Positions 46,274 through 56,315 of a stretch of 64,000 bases of DNA are shown here, in pieces. The first letter of the stretch is position 1. Each line of letters begins with the position of its first letter. Source of the DNA: Acidimicrobiaceae bacterium (GTDB lineage Bacteria > Actinomycetota > Acidimicrobiia > Acidimicrobiales > Ilumatobacteraceae); the NCBI GenBank assembly GCA_947446815.1, contig CANFGT010000009.1:29498-93497 (forward strand). The letters are read 5' to 3'. The position numbers were made by a program, and so were the translations under genes. The notes under the pieces were generated by a model that was not told where the DNA came from, ran no database searches, and saw nothing but the letters and a program-made list of their open reading frames with translations.

Positions 46274-48130
46274 ATGACCATGGCTATTAAAAAATTCTCG
46301 CTTGTTGCGGTTGTCGCATTGGTGACGTGCATGGTGCCCATGGCGCATGGGGTCAGCGCTATCAACTCTGTGGAAGATGAACAATATGGGGTTCAAATGA
46401 CTCAAGATAGAGGCGAGATGGTTTTTCAAATCGACCCGAATTTTGCAGACAACTTTCACGACAATATTTCTGTGCTTACTGCGGTTGATTCGACAGGTGA
46501 GAAATTTTGTTCATCAACTTCTGATGCGGTGTGCGCAAGAGCGAACGAGTACCAGTTCAGCGCAGTACTTGGCCCATGTAATGATGTAGTCAAAATTGAT
46601 TGCATTGAGAGCGTTACTGGAACGTCGGCCAACGGAACTGCTACCAATGGCGTATTCAAGCAGCAATTCCCGCTTCGTGGCATCACGGACTACACCGGAT
46701 CACCTGCCGAAGGAGTCCCGAGCGGTGGGACACCAAGTTTGTGGACATTGGATGGCTTACCACATGGTTTTGGGAACGATTATGAAGTAGCAGTTCAGAT
46801 CTCTGGCTCAAAAATAAATGGAGATGCGTTGAAACCACCACGGTCATTCTCGGCGGTCATTACACCCGTGAGCATCTTTCAGACTGATTGCGATCCCCTA
46901 ACGTCGGGTGCTCAATGCAGAGATAAATGGATGCCAGACGTGCTACCAAATGGAAGAACCGCCAAGAATTTCTGGGCGGATGGATATGACCAAAGTCAGG
47001 GGTATCTATGCCGCAGTTGGAATGAGGACCAAAAGTGCACCTTGCAACATGCTTTTCCAGTAGGTGCAAGATTTACTGTGAAGGTTCGGCTTTCCACTTC
47101 ACCCTCAGGCTGGTTGCATGGTCGCTTGAAAGACCCTGTTGCATCTATTGTCCGCGCGAACAAGGTCACGACAGTGACTGTCTCTGCTGGCTCGATCAAA
47201 GTACCAACGGTCGTAGGGTTGGGACAATTTGCCAATTTACCGACACCAATTCAGGAGTCATTTACAAAGACGTGTTTTAAAAAGCGATGTGGCACGGCTC
47301 GAGGGCAGGACGCTACTGACGAGTTCATAGCCAATAACCCCATGACTCAGCGTCAAGTTATTCAATCCCCGAGCGCCTATTCACCCGAAGCTTTCGAACA
47401 GATCAAATTATGGACTAGCTACGTCGGGGACAAACCAGTAGCGATGCCATCTCTATGGAGTGTGCGTACGTTGAGCGATGACGAAATGCAAAACGCGCCT
47501 AAGTGCATTAAAAATGGAGTTGGTGTTACAGGAATTGTGGCAACCAATGCATCTGCGTATTCCGAAGGCCCGCCAAGTTTCAATAAAGCCACTTCAACTT
47601 TGAACTACAAGGTTGCGGCAATGCATTATGAAAAAGACGGAGTGACTCCTTTTGCAGGGCAATACACACTCGTTCTTCGCTCTGATATCGCGGAATGTTT
47701 ATACGATGTGACGGACACATCAGTAGAGTCTGAAATCTCAGTAAAAGGAGAGGATGGGGCTGAAAAAACTGCTAGTTCGGCCTTCAAGCTAACTAACGGC
47801 TGGTTCACTTTCACAGCTACAGGATTTTCTCACTCAGCTCCGACGATCAAAGTCAAGCTAACGAGAAGCTATGCGAAGATTCTGAAAGGCCGCTCAATCT
47901 CAGTTGCTTCGGCTGCCAAGAAAAATGGAATCAAGATTCCATCAGGTGCAGCTGTTCGGGTGGTCGTATCTTCTAAGTCAAAGAAGAAGTGTTCCGTCTC
48001 AGGTCAGCGCACTGTAAAGGCGATAGCAAAGGGAACCTGTCTGCTCTCGATCTCGGTAACGCCGAAGAAAACAAAAGCAGTACCTCGTCCGAAGACCAAG
48101 GTCAGCACCGTAAAAATTGTTATCAGTTAG
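46274..48130 (+). CDS. hypothetical secreted protein, low-GC gene
   Basis: A 618-residue exported protein of no family I recognise. It has a signal peptide (MAIKKF, core SLVAVVALVTCMVPMAHGVSA, cleavage near residue 31). The middle is beta-rich with several Cys pairs (CVARANE-type spacing such as KFCSSTSDAVCAR, CDPLTSGAQC, CFKKRCG). The C-terminal ~95 residues are Lys-rich with KKCSVSGQRTVKAIAKGTC, resembling Ig-like tails seen in actinobacterial secreted proteins. Codon and base use are more AT-rich than the flanking genes. It lies between recD and leuD and is bracketed by a 16-base direct repeat, which suggests later acquisition. Confidence 0.8.
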   Translation: MTMAIKKFSLVAVVALVTCMVPMAHGVSAINSVEDEQYGVQMTQDRGEMVFQIDPNFADNFHDNISVLTAVDSTGEKFCSSTSDAVCARANEYQFSAVLGPCNDVVKIDCIESVTGTSANGTATNGVFKQQFPLRGITDYTGSPAEGVPSGGTPSLWTLDGLPHGFGNDYEVAVQISGSKINGDALKPPRSFSAVITPVSIFQTDCDPLTSGAQCRDKWMPDVLPNGRTAKNFWADGYDQSQGYLCRSWNEDQKCTLQHAFPVGARFTVKVRLSTSPSGWLHGRLKDPVASIVRANKVTTVTVSAGSIKVPTVVGLGQFANLPTPIQESFTKTCFKKRCGTARGQDATDEFIANNPMTQRQVIQSPSAYSPEAFEQIKLWTSYVGDKPVAMPSLWSVRTLSDDEMQNAPKCIKNGVGVTGIVATNASAYSEGPPSFNKATSTLNYKVAAMHYEKDGVTPFAGQYTLVLRSDIAECLYDVTDTSVESEISVKGEDGAEKTASSAFKLTNGWFTFTATGFSHSAPTIKVKLTRSYAKILKGRSISVASAAKKNGIKIPSGAAVRVVVSSKSKKKCSVSGQRTVKAIAKGTCLLSISVTPKKTKAVPRPKTKVSTVKIVIS

Positions 48131-48714
48131 TGCTTCAACCAACTAGGGCGGGACTTCTCAAAGGAATCAATCTCTGCTGCATGCGTCATCGTGATGCCAA
48201 TGTCGTCAAGACCGTTCAAGAAGCGATGCTGCGTCGGTGCGTCCATGGGGAATGATTCCTTGAAGCCAGCCGATGGAACTTCCACAAGCAACTTCTCCAT
48301 GTCCACAACAATCTCTGTGTTGGCATCAGCCTCAATGAGCTCCCACAACTTCTCTACTGCAGCCTGAGGAAGGATGACCGGGGCCAAACCATTCTTTGTG
48401 CAGTTGTTGCGGAAGATGTCGCTGAAGCTTGGTGCAATCACAGCATCGAAGCCGTACTGCTGAATCGCCCACACTGCGTGCTCACGTGATGAACCCACGC
48501 CGAAGCTTGGGCCGGCAACAAGAATGCTTGCGCCGCTGTATCGATCATCGTTGAGAACGAAGTTGCGATCATCGCGCCAGGTAGAGAACAGACCAGCCTC
48601 AAAGCCAGTGCGTTCAACACGCTTCAGCCAATCGGCAGGAATGATCTGGTCGGTGTCAACATCGCTGCGCTTCAGTGGAACACCGCGACCGGTGAGTACT
48701 TGTACTGATTTCAT
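48127..48714 (-). CDS. leuD: 3-isopropylmalate dehydratase small subunit
   Basis: Small subunit of isopropylmalate isomerase (leucine synthesis). 195 residues; motifs [21 protein letters not shown] near residue 19 and [17 protein letters not shown] near residue 68 carry substrate-specificity residues. The start overlaps leuC by four bases. The end KSRPSWLKH is encoded by the right copy of the 16-base repeat, and the stop overlaps the convergent secreted-protein gene by four bases. Confidence 0.95.
   Translation of the reverse strand: MKSVQVLTGRGVPLKRSDVDTDQIIPADWLKRVERTGFEAGLFSTWRDDRNFVLNDDRYSGASILVAGPSFGVGSSREHAVWAIQQYGFDAVIAPSFSDIFRNNCTKNGLAPVILPQAAVEKLWELIEADANTEIVVDMEKLLVEVPSAGFKESFPMDAPTQHRFLNGLDDIGITMTHAAEIDSFEKSRPSWLKH
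48132..48147 (+). repeat. right copy of the 16-base direct repeat (in leuD)
   Basis: GCTTCAACCAACTAGG, identical to 46157-46172. On the minus strand it encodes the PSWLK end of LeuD. Placement at the 3' end of a conserved gene is a common type of integration site. Confidence 0.7.
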
Positions 48715-50114
48715 TTCAAATCTCCTGGGCTTGCGAAGTGTCCGGCCACAGCGGTTGCTGCAGCCACGGCGGGGGAGACGAGGTGCGTACGTCCGCCGCG
48801 ACCTTGACGTCCCTCGAAGTTGCGGTTACTGGTGCTGGCGGCGCGTTCGCCTGGTGCCAACTTGTCGGGGTTCATTGCAAGACACATGCTGCATCCGGGT
48901 TCACGGAAGTCAACGCCAGCCTCAATGAGAATCTTGTCGAGACCTTCAGCGATTGCCTGGTTGCGCACGGCATGGCTTCCAGGAACCACCATCGCACGCT
49001 TTACGGTGACTTTGCGTCCCTTCAACACTTCTGCAGCCGCGCGAATGTCTTCGATGCGACCATTCGTACATGAACCAATGAACACAGTGTCAACAGGAAC
49101 TTCACGCATGTTCATTCCTGCAGTGAGACCCATGTACTCAAGTGCGCGCTTGATCGTGTCTGCACCTGTTTCATCATCTGCATCAGAGGGTGAAGGAATA
49201 ACGCCGTCGATAGGCAATACCTGTGCAGGGTTTGTTCCCCAACTGACATATGGCGTGAGGGTGGAAGCGTCGATGAACACTTCCTTATCCCACTTCGCAC
49301 CGTCATCGGTCTTCAATTCGCTCCAGGCTGCAACTGCTGCATCCCAATCGGCACCCGCTGGTGCGTTCTCACGACCCTTCAGATATTCGAATGTTGTTGC
49401 ATCAGGTGCGATGAGTCCGGCTTTTGCGCCAGCTTCAATGCTCATGTTGCACACCGTCATGCGGCCTTCCATTGAAAGCGCACGAATTGCAGAACCGCGA
49501 TATTCGATGACGTGCCCGATGCCGCCACCAGTTCCGATTTTGCCGATGATGGCAAGGATGATGTCCTTGGCGGTGACGCCTTCAGGAACTTCACCATCAA
49601 CGGTGATGGACATCCACTTTGGTCGCGACTGCGGAAGTGTTTGTGTTGCAAGAACATGTTCCACTTCGCTGGTTCCGATACCGAAAGCAAGCGCACCGAA
49701 TGCTCCATGCGTTGCAGTGTGGCTGTCGCCGCACACAATCGTCATGCCAGGAAGAGTGCGACCCTGCTCTGGTCCAATCACGTGCACGATGCCTTGACGT
49801 TCGTTGCCCATGGGGAAGAGCGTGAAACCAAACTCGGCTGCGTTGTCGCGCAACACCTGAACTTGACGTGCAGAGATCGCATCCGCGATAGGGAGATGGA
49901 TGTCAGCGGTCGGAACGTTGTGGTCCTCGGTTGCAACAGTGAGATCAGGGCGTCGAAGTGGACGACCAGTGAGGCGCAGACCATCAAACGCCTGCGGGCT
50001 GGTGACTTCATGCACCAGGTGCAAGTCAATGTAAAGAAGGTCAGCTTCGCCAGGTGCGCCGTGTACGACGTGCTGGTCCCACACCTTCTGGGGGAGAGTC
50101 ATTGGATTCGACAT
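48711..50114 (-). CDS. leuC: 3-isopropylmalate dehydratase large subunit
   Basis: Large 4Fe-4S subunit of isopropylmalate isomerase. 467 residues; [32 protein letters not shown] near residue 130, and the cluster cysteines appear in [14 protein letters not shown] and [21 protein letters not shown] precedes the ATG. It is divergent from the IclR gene; the inverted repeats between them (50135-50172) are likely shared control sites. Confidence 0.96.
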   Translation of the reverse strand: MSNPMTLPQKVWDQHVVHGAPGEADLLYIDLHLVHEVTSPQAFDGLRLTGRPLRRPDLTVATEDHNVPTADIHLPIADAISARQVQVLRDNAAEFGFTLFPMGNERQGIVHVIGPEQGRTLPGMTIVCGDSHTATHGAFGALAFGIGTSEVEHVLATQTLPQSRPKWMSITVDGEVPEGVTAKDIILAIIGKIGTGGGIGHVIEYRGSAIRALSMEGRMTVCNMSIEAGAKAGLIAPDATTFEYLKGRENAPAGADWDAAVAAWSELKTDDGAKWDKEVFIDASTLTPYVSWGTNPAQVLPIDGVIPSPSDADDETGADTIKRALEYMGLTAGMNMREVPVDTVFIGSCTNGRIEDIRAAAEVLKGRKVTVKRAMVVPGSHAVRNQAIAEGLDKILIEAGVDFREPGCSMCLAMNPDKLAPGERAASTSNRNFEGRQGRGGRTHLVSPAVAAATAVAGHFASPGDLK

Positions 50115-50134
50115 GTGTGATCCTTTCGGAATCG

Positions 50135-50172
50135 CATATTTGATTGTCTCAATATGTGGGATAGTATTCCCA
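50135..50172. promoter_or_regulatory. iclR promoter and inverted repeats between leuC and iclR
   Basis: Two inverted repeats sit side by side: CATATT-TGATTGTCTC-AATATG (50135-50156) and TGGGA-TAGTAT-TCCCA (50157-50172). A promoter TTGATT (50140-50145), 16 bases, TAGTAT (50162-50167) fits the iclR start nine bases later. The second repeat surrounds the -10 box and the first covers the -35, the expected place for autorepression and control of leuCD. Confidence 0.72.
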
Positions 50173-50176
50173 ACTA

Positions 50177-50827
50177 ATGGACAGCGTATCAGGAGTCGGA
50201 GTTATAGACAAGGCGTTTGTCGTGTTGAATGTCCTTGTGTCGCGTCCTTTGACACTTGCCGAAGTGGTGGAAGCAACTCTTATCCCGCGCGCAACATGTC
50301 ATCGGTTGTTGTCGGCTTTGGAACATCACGGTGCGATACGTCGCAACGATGATGGTTTGTATTGCCTTGGACCAACGATGGCTGGACTTGGTCGTGCAGC
50401 AACGCAGCAGTTTCCATTCCTGCGTAAGGCACGAGAAGTAGCAACTCAACTGCGTGACAAGACAGACGAGAGTGTTCAAGTCTTTGTCCCTGAGACAGAC
50501 GGTCGACGTTGTGTTGTCAGTCTTGAATCTCCGAATGGCCTGCGCTGGATTGTTCCTGAAGGTGCACTGTTCCCGATAGCGCGTGGTTCTGCTGGGCGTG
50601 TGTTGTCTGGCGCAAAGCTTTCCAACGGTGGCTGGATTGAATCGGTGGAAGAGCGAGTGAAGGGAGTCGCCTCAGTAAGTGCTCCAGTCTTTGACGCTGC
50701 CGGTGATGTCATTGCTGCGTTATCTATCTCGGGTCCACTTGAGCGAATGAGCAGCAACCCCGGTGGAAAATTTGGTGCAATGGTCGCTCGAGGTGCTCGA
50801 GATCTTTCAGATTTCATTGCCCAGTAA
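50177..50827 (+). CDS. IclR-family regulator, LtbR/NdgR-like
   Basis: A 216-residue IclR regulator: winged helix ([32 protein letters not shown], residues ~26-57) and ligand domain ([50 protein letters not shown]). A gene of this type divergent from leuCD is the arrangement of LtbR/NdgR in corynebacteria and streptomycetes, which control leucine and tryptophan genes. The start is probably leaderless (TAGTAT nine bases upstream). Confidence 0.92.
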   Translation: MDSVSGVGVIDKAFVVLNVLVSRPLTLAEVVEATLIPRATCHRLLSALEHHGAIRRNDDGLYCLGPTMAGLGRAATQQFPFLRKAREVATQLRDKTDESVQVFVPETDGRRCVVSLESPNGLRWIVPEGALFPIARGSAGRVLSGAKLSNGGWIESVEERVKGVASVSAPVFDAAGDVIAALSISGPLERMSSNPGGKFGAMVARGARDLSDFIAQ

Positions 50828-50844
50828 AGAGATCTCGCGTGCAC

Positions 50845-51354
50845 ATGGCGCGCATGGAAAACGAAACCACACCTACCGTTCATGTCGCCGCGGACATTCT
50901 CGACATCGCTGTCGGAGTAGAAGCCAAATTGCATTCAATGCTTGAAAGCTTTGAGTTGCCTGGGGCACGCCTCTATGGCGTCAACTGCATGGCACGGCCA
51001 GTAAATGAACCCAACATGTGTTTTCTCTCGCAACACCCCGATGTGTATGAGTTGCTTGATGCGCCATCAAGTGCACTTGCGCGAATGTTTGATGCAGCAA
51101 CGATTGTGACTACTGGCTGGGCGGCACCATTAGGTCCCGACGGGGAAGTCGAAGGTGCGCCGAGTGAGCATGCGCAACGTCGGCGCGTGCGACTTGTTGT
51201 TGTCGTTGCCGATCATGGAGTCGCCAGTGTTCTGCGATTCGCAGACCAGCCCGATGATGTTGTGACAGATCCAGGCTCAGCCACTGGCTCGCTGGCCGAA
51301 GCCATCACACGCTTTTGGTTTGACCCTCCCATTAATTTGCCCGCAAGCGCGTAG
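50845..51354 (+). CDS. hypothetical protein
   Basis: A ~169-residue protein I do not recognise; it has no signal peptide or membrane span. It is acidic, with [35 protein letters not shown] in the middle and an amphipathic end. A FAD/NAD or hydrolase motif is not visible. ATG 50845 is used; GTG 50839 and ATG 50854 are alternatives. It lies 17 bases after the iclR stop on the same strand and ends 60 bases before the nadA start used here (one longer nadA reading starts at its stop codon). Confidence 0.7.
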   Translation: MARMENETTPTVHVAADILDIAVGVEAKLHSMLESFELPGARLYGVNCMARPVNEPNMCFLSQHPDVYELLDAPSSALARMFDAATIVTTGWAAPLGPDGEVEGAPSEHAQRRRVRLVVVVADHGVASVLRFADQPDDVVTDPGSATGSLAEAITRFWFDPPINLPASA

Positions 51355-51413
51355 TGAAAGTGCGTCTTTTCACAAAGGCGCAATTCACAAAAGCCACGCC
51401 TAGCCTTGCTTGC

Positions 51414-52391
51414 GTGACTTCCCCCGTCGACAAAGAATGGGCTCAACGCATCCGTGCTCTTGCAGCAGAAAAAGATGCGGTGATCCTCGCCCACAACTAT
51501 CAAGTTCCTGAGATCCAGGATGTTGCTCATCATGTCGGTGATTCATTGGCTCTCTCTCGAATAGCTGCCACAGTTCCGCAGTCAACCATCGTGTTTTGTG
51601 GCGTGCATTTCATGGCCGAGACAGCAAAGATTCTTTCGTACGACAAGACAATCTTGATTCCCGATGAACGCGCAGGATGTTCTTTGGCCGACACCATTAC
51701 GGCTGATCAGCTTCGTGAGTGGAAAGCACAACATCCAGGCGCCGTCGTTGTGAGTTATGTGAACACTACGGCAGCTGTAAAAGCAGAAACCGATATCTGT
51801 TGCACCAGTTCAAATGCCGTCGAAGTCGTGCAGTCAATTCCTGCAGATGTTCCCGTGCTGTTTTGTCCTGACCAGTTCCTTGGTGCCCACGTGCAGCGAG
51901 TAACGAAGCGCGACAACATGCACATCTGGATGGGCGAGTGTCACGTGCACGCTGGTATCAATGGTTCTGAGTTGAAGGCCTTAGTTGCTGCCGAGCCAGA
52001 AGCCGAATTATTTATTCACCCGGAATGTGGTTGCGCGACAAGTGCGATGTACCTGGCATCGGAAGGTGTTGTCCCTGCCGAGCGCACACACATTCTTTCC
52101 ACCGGTGGAATGCTTGATGCTGCGCGCACTACAAAAGCAAAGAAAGTTCTCGTTGCAACCGAGACTGGCATGTTGCATCAATTGCGCAAAGTGAATGTCA
52201 CCACAGTGTTCGAACCTGTGAACCGCGCAGCTGTGTGCAAGTACATGAAGATGATCACTCCAGAAAAGCTGGAGAATGCTCTCTTGCACGGAACAGACAT
52301 CGTCGATGTGCCGCGCGATATCGCTGATCGTGCACGTCTCTCGGTTGAACGCATGATTGCAATCGGCACACCATCTCGTGTCGGCGAATAA
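51414..52391 (+). CDS. nadA: quinolinate synthase
   Basis: 4Fe-4S enzyme that makes quinolinate from iminoaspartate and dihydroxyacetone phosphate. 325 residues from the GTG at 51414, which is seven bases after TAGCCT (51401-51406) and gives the usual ~23 residues before [16 protein letters not shown] at 51354 is a longer alternative. Cluster cysteines are in [17 protein letters not shown] and [11 protein letters not shown]. First gene of nadA-nadB-nadC. Confidence 0.94.
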   Translation: MTSPVDKEWAQRIRALAAEKDAVILAHNYQVPEIQDVAHHVGDSLALSRIAATVPQSTIVFCGVHFMAETAKILSYDKTILIPDERAGCSLADTITADQLREWKAQHPGAVVVSYVNTTAAVKAETDICCTSSNAVEVVQSIPADVPVLFCPDQFLGAHVQRVTKRDNMHIWMGECHVHAGINGSELKALVAAEPEAELFIHPECGCATSAMYLASEGVVPAERTHILSTGGMLDAARTTKAKKVLVATETGMLHQLRKVNVTTVFEPVNRAAVCKYMKMITPEKLENALLHGTDIVDVPRDIADRARLSVERMIAIGTPSRVGE

Positions 52392-54021
52392 TCGCGTTCC
52401 TCGCCAATTAGCGGCGCCCGAACCAACGTGGTTCGTTGATACTGATGTTGTAGTTCTCGGCTCAGGTGCTGCAGGGTTATCAGCAGCCATTGCGATGCGG
52501 CCGGTCCGTGAAGTAGTGCTCATCACGAAAGACGTACTTGCTGCCGGCAGTACGCACTGGGCCCAGGGTGGATTGGCTGCAGTACTCGACCCAGACGACT
52601 CCATAGAAAACCATGTGCAAGATACGTTGGAAGCTGGAGCGGGTCTTTGTGATGAGAGTGCGGTGCGTGAACTTGTGTCACAGGCGCCCACTGCAATTCG
52701 TTATCTCATGGAACTGGGCGCTTCATTCGATGCGGGTGATTCAACAGGTGAAATTGCACTCACCCGCGAAGGTGGTCACTCGCATAACCGCATCGTGCAC
52801 GCAGGCGGTGACCAAAGTGGTGCGGAAGTGCAGCGCACTCTGGATGAATCAGTTCGTCTTGCGGGTGTGCAGGTTGTGGAACGAGCATTTGGCCTTGATG
52901 TCGTGACGGGGAAAACGGTGAATGGCACGCGAGCTGTTGCTGGTGTGCGTGTTGCGATGTTGGACAGCCGTGGCGGTGTGGAAAGTGTGGGTGTTGTGAC
53001 TGCACGAGCTGTCATCATCGCCACTGGTGGATACGGCCAGGTGTACGCATCAACATCGAATCCGCCCGCAGTGACGGGCGATGGCATTGCATTGGCGCTA
53101 CGTGCGGGCGTGGAAGCTAATGACCTTGAGTTCATTCAATTCCACCCCACGGTGTTGTGGAGTGGACCAGAAGCAACAGGGCAGCAAGCGCTCATTAGCG
53201 AGGCAGTGCGCGGTGAAGGCGCCATCTTGCTAGACGCAGCTGGGCGGCGAGTGATGGCTGGTGTGCATCCGCAAGAAGATCTTGCTCCGCGTGACGTCGT
53301 TGCCTCTGCCATCAGTCGCCGTATGTCAGAAGCGCCTGCGGGTGTTGATGACCATGTGTATCTCGATGCGCGCAACATTGAAAAGTTTGAAGATCGCTTT
53401 CCTTCGATCACTGCATCATGCATGGCGGCGGGAATTGATCCGAAGCGTGAACTCATCCCCGTTGCTCCCGCTGCGCACTATGCATGCGGAGGCGTGAAGG
53501 CAATGCTTGATGGAGAAACTTCATTACAAGGTCTTTATGTTGTTGGTGAAGCCGCGTCCACAGGTGTGCACGGTGCAAATCGTTTGGCTTCCAACAGTCT
53601 GACTGAAGGTGTGGTTGCCGGTACTCGTGTTGGACGTGCGCTCAGTTGGAAGCTTCCCGACGAAGTGCAGACCGTTGATGAAGATGTGTCGGGTGAATTG
53701 ATTGACTCCTATCACCGTGCTGCTCTTCGTTCAGCAATGTCGCGCTATGTCGGTGTATTGAGAACACCAGATGGCCTGCGTCAAGCAGCGCGCATCTTGA
53801 ATACTCTGGGTGCCAATGCATCTGTTGATGTGGTGCCAACACGCAAGACATTTGAGGCGACGAACATGTTGACGTTGGCAATTGCTGTTGTGGAGGCTGC
53901 GCAGACTCGCGAAGAGAGCCGTGGATGCCACCGCCGCACTGATTTCACTGAACCTCGTGAGGATTGGTTGCGTCATCTATCGTGTCGCATCGTTGACGGG
54001 CACATGGAGGTTGGCGCATGA
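52378..54021 (+). CDS. nadB: L-aspartate oxidase
   Basis: FAD enzyme that oxidises aspartate to iminoaspartate for NadA. The 547-residue protein (from GTG 52378, overlapping nadA by 14 bases) has [17 protein letters not shown], then [31 protein letters not shown] and the flavin-domain end [22 protein letters not shown]. Its stop overlaps nadC (ATGA). Confidence 0.95.
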   Translation: MSANNRVPRQLAAPEPTWFVDTDVVVLGSGAAGLSAAIAMRPVREVVLITKDVLAAGSTHWAQGGLAAVLDPDDSIENHVQDTLEAGAGLCDESAVRELVSQAPTAIRYLMELGASFDAGDSTGEIALTREGGHSHNRIVHAGGDQSGAEVQRTLDESVRLAGVQVVERAFGLDVVTGKTVNGTRAVAGVRVAMLDSRGGVESVGVVTARAVIIATGGYGQVYASTSNPPAVTGDGIALALRAGVEANDLEFIQFHPTVLWSGPEATGQQALISEAVRGEGAILLDAAGRRVMAGVHPQEDLAPRDVVASAISRRMSEAPAGVDDHVYLDARNIEKFEDRFPSITASCMAAGIDPKRELIPVAPAAHYACGGVKAMLDGETSLQGLYVVGEAASTGVHGANRLASNSLTEGVVAGTRVGRALSWKLPDEVQTVDEDVSGELIDSYHRAALRSAMSRYVGVLRTPDGLRQAARILNTLGANASVDVVPTRKTFEATNMLTLAIAVVEAAQTREESRGCHRRTDFTEPREDWLRHLSCRIVDGHMEVGA

Positions 54022-54938
54022 ACTTGCATTCACCATCGGATATGACCATCGCACGACTCGAGGCGCAAGGTCTTGATGCCGAATACGTCCAGCGGGTCAT
54101 CCGTGACACAGTGACAGAAGATCTTGATGGTGGCATCGATGTCACCAGTGTCGCTACCGTGCCGTTGGAACAGCGCAGTGTGGTCACGTTTGGTTCTCGT
54201 GCTCATGGCTGCCTTGCTGGTCTTGACATCGCAATTGCAGCTGTTGAGATGGTGTGCGGCCCTACCGCGAGCAATGTTGAACGTGTTAAAAACGATGGCG
54301 ATCGTGTCATGCCGGGCGATGTTCTGGCGCGCGTCGAAGCACCAACGCAGTTAATGCTCACCGCTGAGCGAACCGCTCTCAACTTGATGTGTCACCTGTC
54401 CGGCGTTGCTACGGCAACTTCTCGATGGATGGATGCCATTGTTGGCACGAGTGCAGTCATTCGTGACACACGAAAGACCACACCTGGCCTTCGTGCAATG
54501 GAGAAATATGCAGTGCGATGCGGCGGCGGTCAGAACCATCGCATGAGTTTGAGCGATGCAGCGTTGGTGAAAGACAACCACATTGCATCTGCGGGCGGAG
54601 TCGCTGAAGCTTTTGGCAAAGTACGTGCTCTTGCTGGAACGTTGCCGATTGAAATTGAAGTCGACACCTTGGAACAGTTGCGTGTTGCATTAGATGCTGG
54701 CGCTGATGTCGTTCTTCTTGACAACATGTCGCCTGACATCATGCGCGAAGCAGTGGACATCAGTGCAGAGCACACAGAGTCAACAGGTCATGCAGTGTTG
54801 CTGGAAGCAAGTGGTGGTCTCACTTTGGAGAAGGCAAAGGCAGTTGCCGAAACAGGCGTGCATTTCATCAGCGTGGGCGGGCTCACGCACTCGTCGCCCA
54901 TTCTCGATATCGGCCTCGACATGGAGACGGTTTTTTAG
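54018..54938 (+). CDS. nadC: nicotinate-nucleotide diphosphorylase (carboxylating)
   Basis: QPRTase, converts quinolinate with PRPP to NaMN. 306 residues; TAERTALNLMCHLSGVATAT, RDTRKTTPGLRAMEKYAVRCGGGQNHR, and EIEVDTLEQL / DVVLLDNMSPD are the conserved substrate-binding stretches. Completes the nadABC operon; a later in-frame ATG at 54048 is possible. Confidence 0.95.
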   Translation: MNLHSPSDMTIARLEAQGLDAEYVQRVIRDTVTEDLDGGIDVTSVATVPLEQRSVVTFGSRAHGCLAGLDIAIAAVEMVCGPTASNVERVKNDGDRVMPGDVLARVEAPTQLMLTAERTALNLMCHLSGVATATSRWMDAIVGTSAVIRDTRKTTPGLRAMEKYAVRCGGGQNHRMSLSDAALVKDNHIASAGGVAEAFGKVRALAGTLPIEIEVDTLEQLRVALDAGADVVLLDNMSPDIMREAVDISAEHTESTGHAVLLEASGGLTLEKAKAVAETGVHFISVGGLTHSSPILDIGLDMETVF

Positions 54939-56315
54939 CTACAGGTCTTTCGTTGCGAGCCACTTGGCTTCGGCTTCACCCATTGGGGTGGAAGGCCCTG
55001 CGTTGGTCATCGGCCACAGTTCTTCGCTGATGCGACGGAAATTGCCAGCACTACCCAGTTGTCCAAGCAATGCATACAGGCCCAAGTTGATGCGCTGAAT
55101 AAACACAAAAGCTTTCGGAACAGTTGCGTATTGCGCGATAGCAGAGGTGCGATCAAAGGTGTGGCGCACAATGGAGGTTGCGTATTCGGTTGACCATGTC
55201 ATTTCGCGAGACTCGCGCACAGGGGCGTAGAAGTGTGCGAAGTAATCGCCCGCTTCCTGGGTGGTGAAGGGAGCGTCGCGTTGCAGCATTCCGGCATCTT
55301 CGATGATGCGTCGGTACTTCTCCATGTCGTCTTCCAAGACGGCAGCGCTCACCATTCCTTGGAACATTTCCATCTCTTCAACGGTGAAGTGTTTGATGAG
55401 TCCGAAGTCAAGGAAGGTGACGCGACCATTTTTATGGAAGATGTAGTTACCTGGATGCGGATCGCCATTGAACGCACGGAAGCGATACAAGCTTCGGAAG
55501 ACGAAGCGGAAAATGGCTTCACCCACTGCATTGCGTTCTTCTTGTGACCACTCGAGTACTTCAGCAAATGACGACCCGCTGACAAGTTCTGTGATGAGCA
55601 CGCGTGATGTGGAGTAATCGTGCAAAACCTCTGGAACATGAATGAATGGATGGCCTCGATAGAAATCAGCAAACGTCTGTTGGTTTTGCGCTTCCAATGT
55701 GTAATCAAGTTCTTCGCGCAGGCGATCCTTGATCTCCGCCACCATGTCTTCTGGGTTCAAACTCTTGAACCCGAATGCCAGCAATGTGCCGAGTAAGTCA
55801 GCGGTGCGAATGTCGGCGTCAATGGCTTCTGCAACACCGGGGTACTGCACTTTCACAGCAACGGCACGGTCACCTTCGGGTGTGCGCAGGATTGCGCGAT
55901 GCACTTGTCCAATGGAAGCTGCAGCGATGGGTTCGTCGTCAAACTCCACGAACATGTCGCTGACTGGTTTGCCCAGTTCGGTGAGTAAGACCTCGTGCAC
56001 TAATTCGATAGCCATCGGGGGAGCGTTTGATTGCAACTGGGCAAGTGCGAGGCGCATGGGTTCCGGCAAGCCGTCATCGAGATAGCTGGCCATCTGGCCC
56101 AACTTCATTAACGCGCCCTTCATGTTTCCTAATTCGTTTGCAACTTGTTGCGCGGTCTTCATCTCGCGGTCGCGGGAAAGTTGCTCGCGACGTTCTGCAC
56201 CCACAAACACTTTGCGTGCAGAGGTGCCCGCATGTGCGAGGCCAATACGCGCACCTAGTCGGGCCAGGCGACCGTTGCGGCGCCAACGTGAACGGAGTGC
56301 GACCGCAGGCTTCAT
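54939..56315 (-). CDS. ABC1/AarF (UbiB) family kinase-like protein
   Basis: A ~458-residue atypical kinase/ATPase of the ABC1 group, linked in other organisms to lipid and quinone homeostasis. Diagnostic motifs: KGALMKLGQMASYLDD (KxGQ), EPIAAASIGQVHRAIL (A-rich loop), VAVKVQYPG, GDPHPGNYIF and LDFGLIKHF. Catalytic residues are intact. ATG 56315 is chosen because it overlaps the hydrolase gene by four bases; the reading from 56360 would extend into it. Confidence 0.92.
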   Translation of the reverse strand: MKPAVALRSRWRRNGRLARLGARIGLAHAGTSARKVFVGAERREQLSRDREMKTAQQVANELGNMKGALMKLGQMASYLDDGLPEPMRLALAQLQSNAPPMAIELVHEVLLTELGKPVSDMFVEFDDEPIAAASIGQVHRAILRTPEGDRAVAVKVQYPGVAEAIDADIRTADLLGTLLAFGFKSLNPEDMVAEIKDRLREELDYTLEAQNQQTFADFYRGHPFIHVPEVLHDYSTSRVLITELVSGSSFAEVLEWSQEERNAVGEAIFRFVFRSLYRFRAFNGDPHPGNYIFHKNGRVTFLDFGLIKHFTVEEMEMFQGMVSAAVLEDDMEKYRRIIEDAGMLQRDAPFTTQEAGDYFAHFYAPVRESREMTWSTEYATSIVRHTFDRTSAIAQYATVPKAFVFIQRINLGLYALLGQLGSAGNFRRISEELWPMTNAGPSTPMGEAEAKWLATKDL

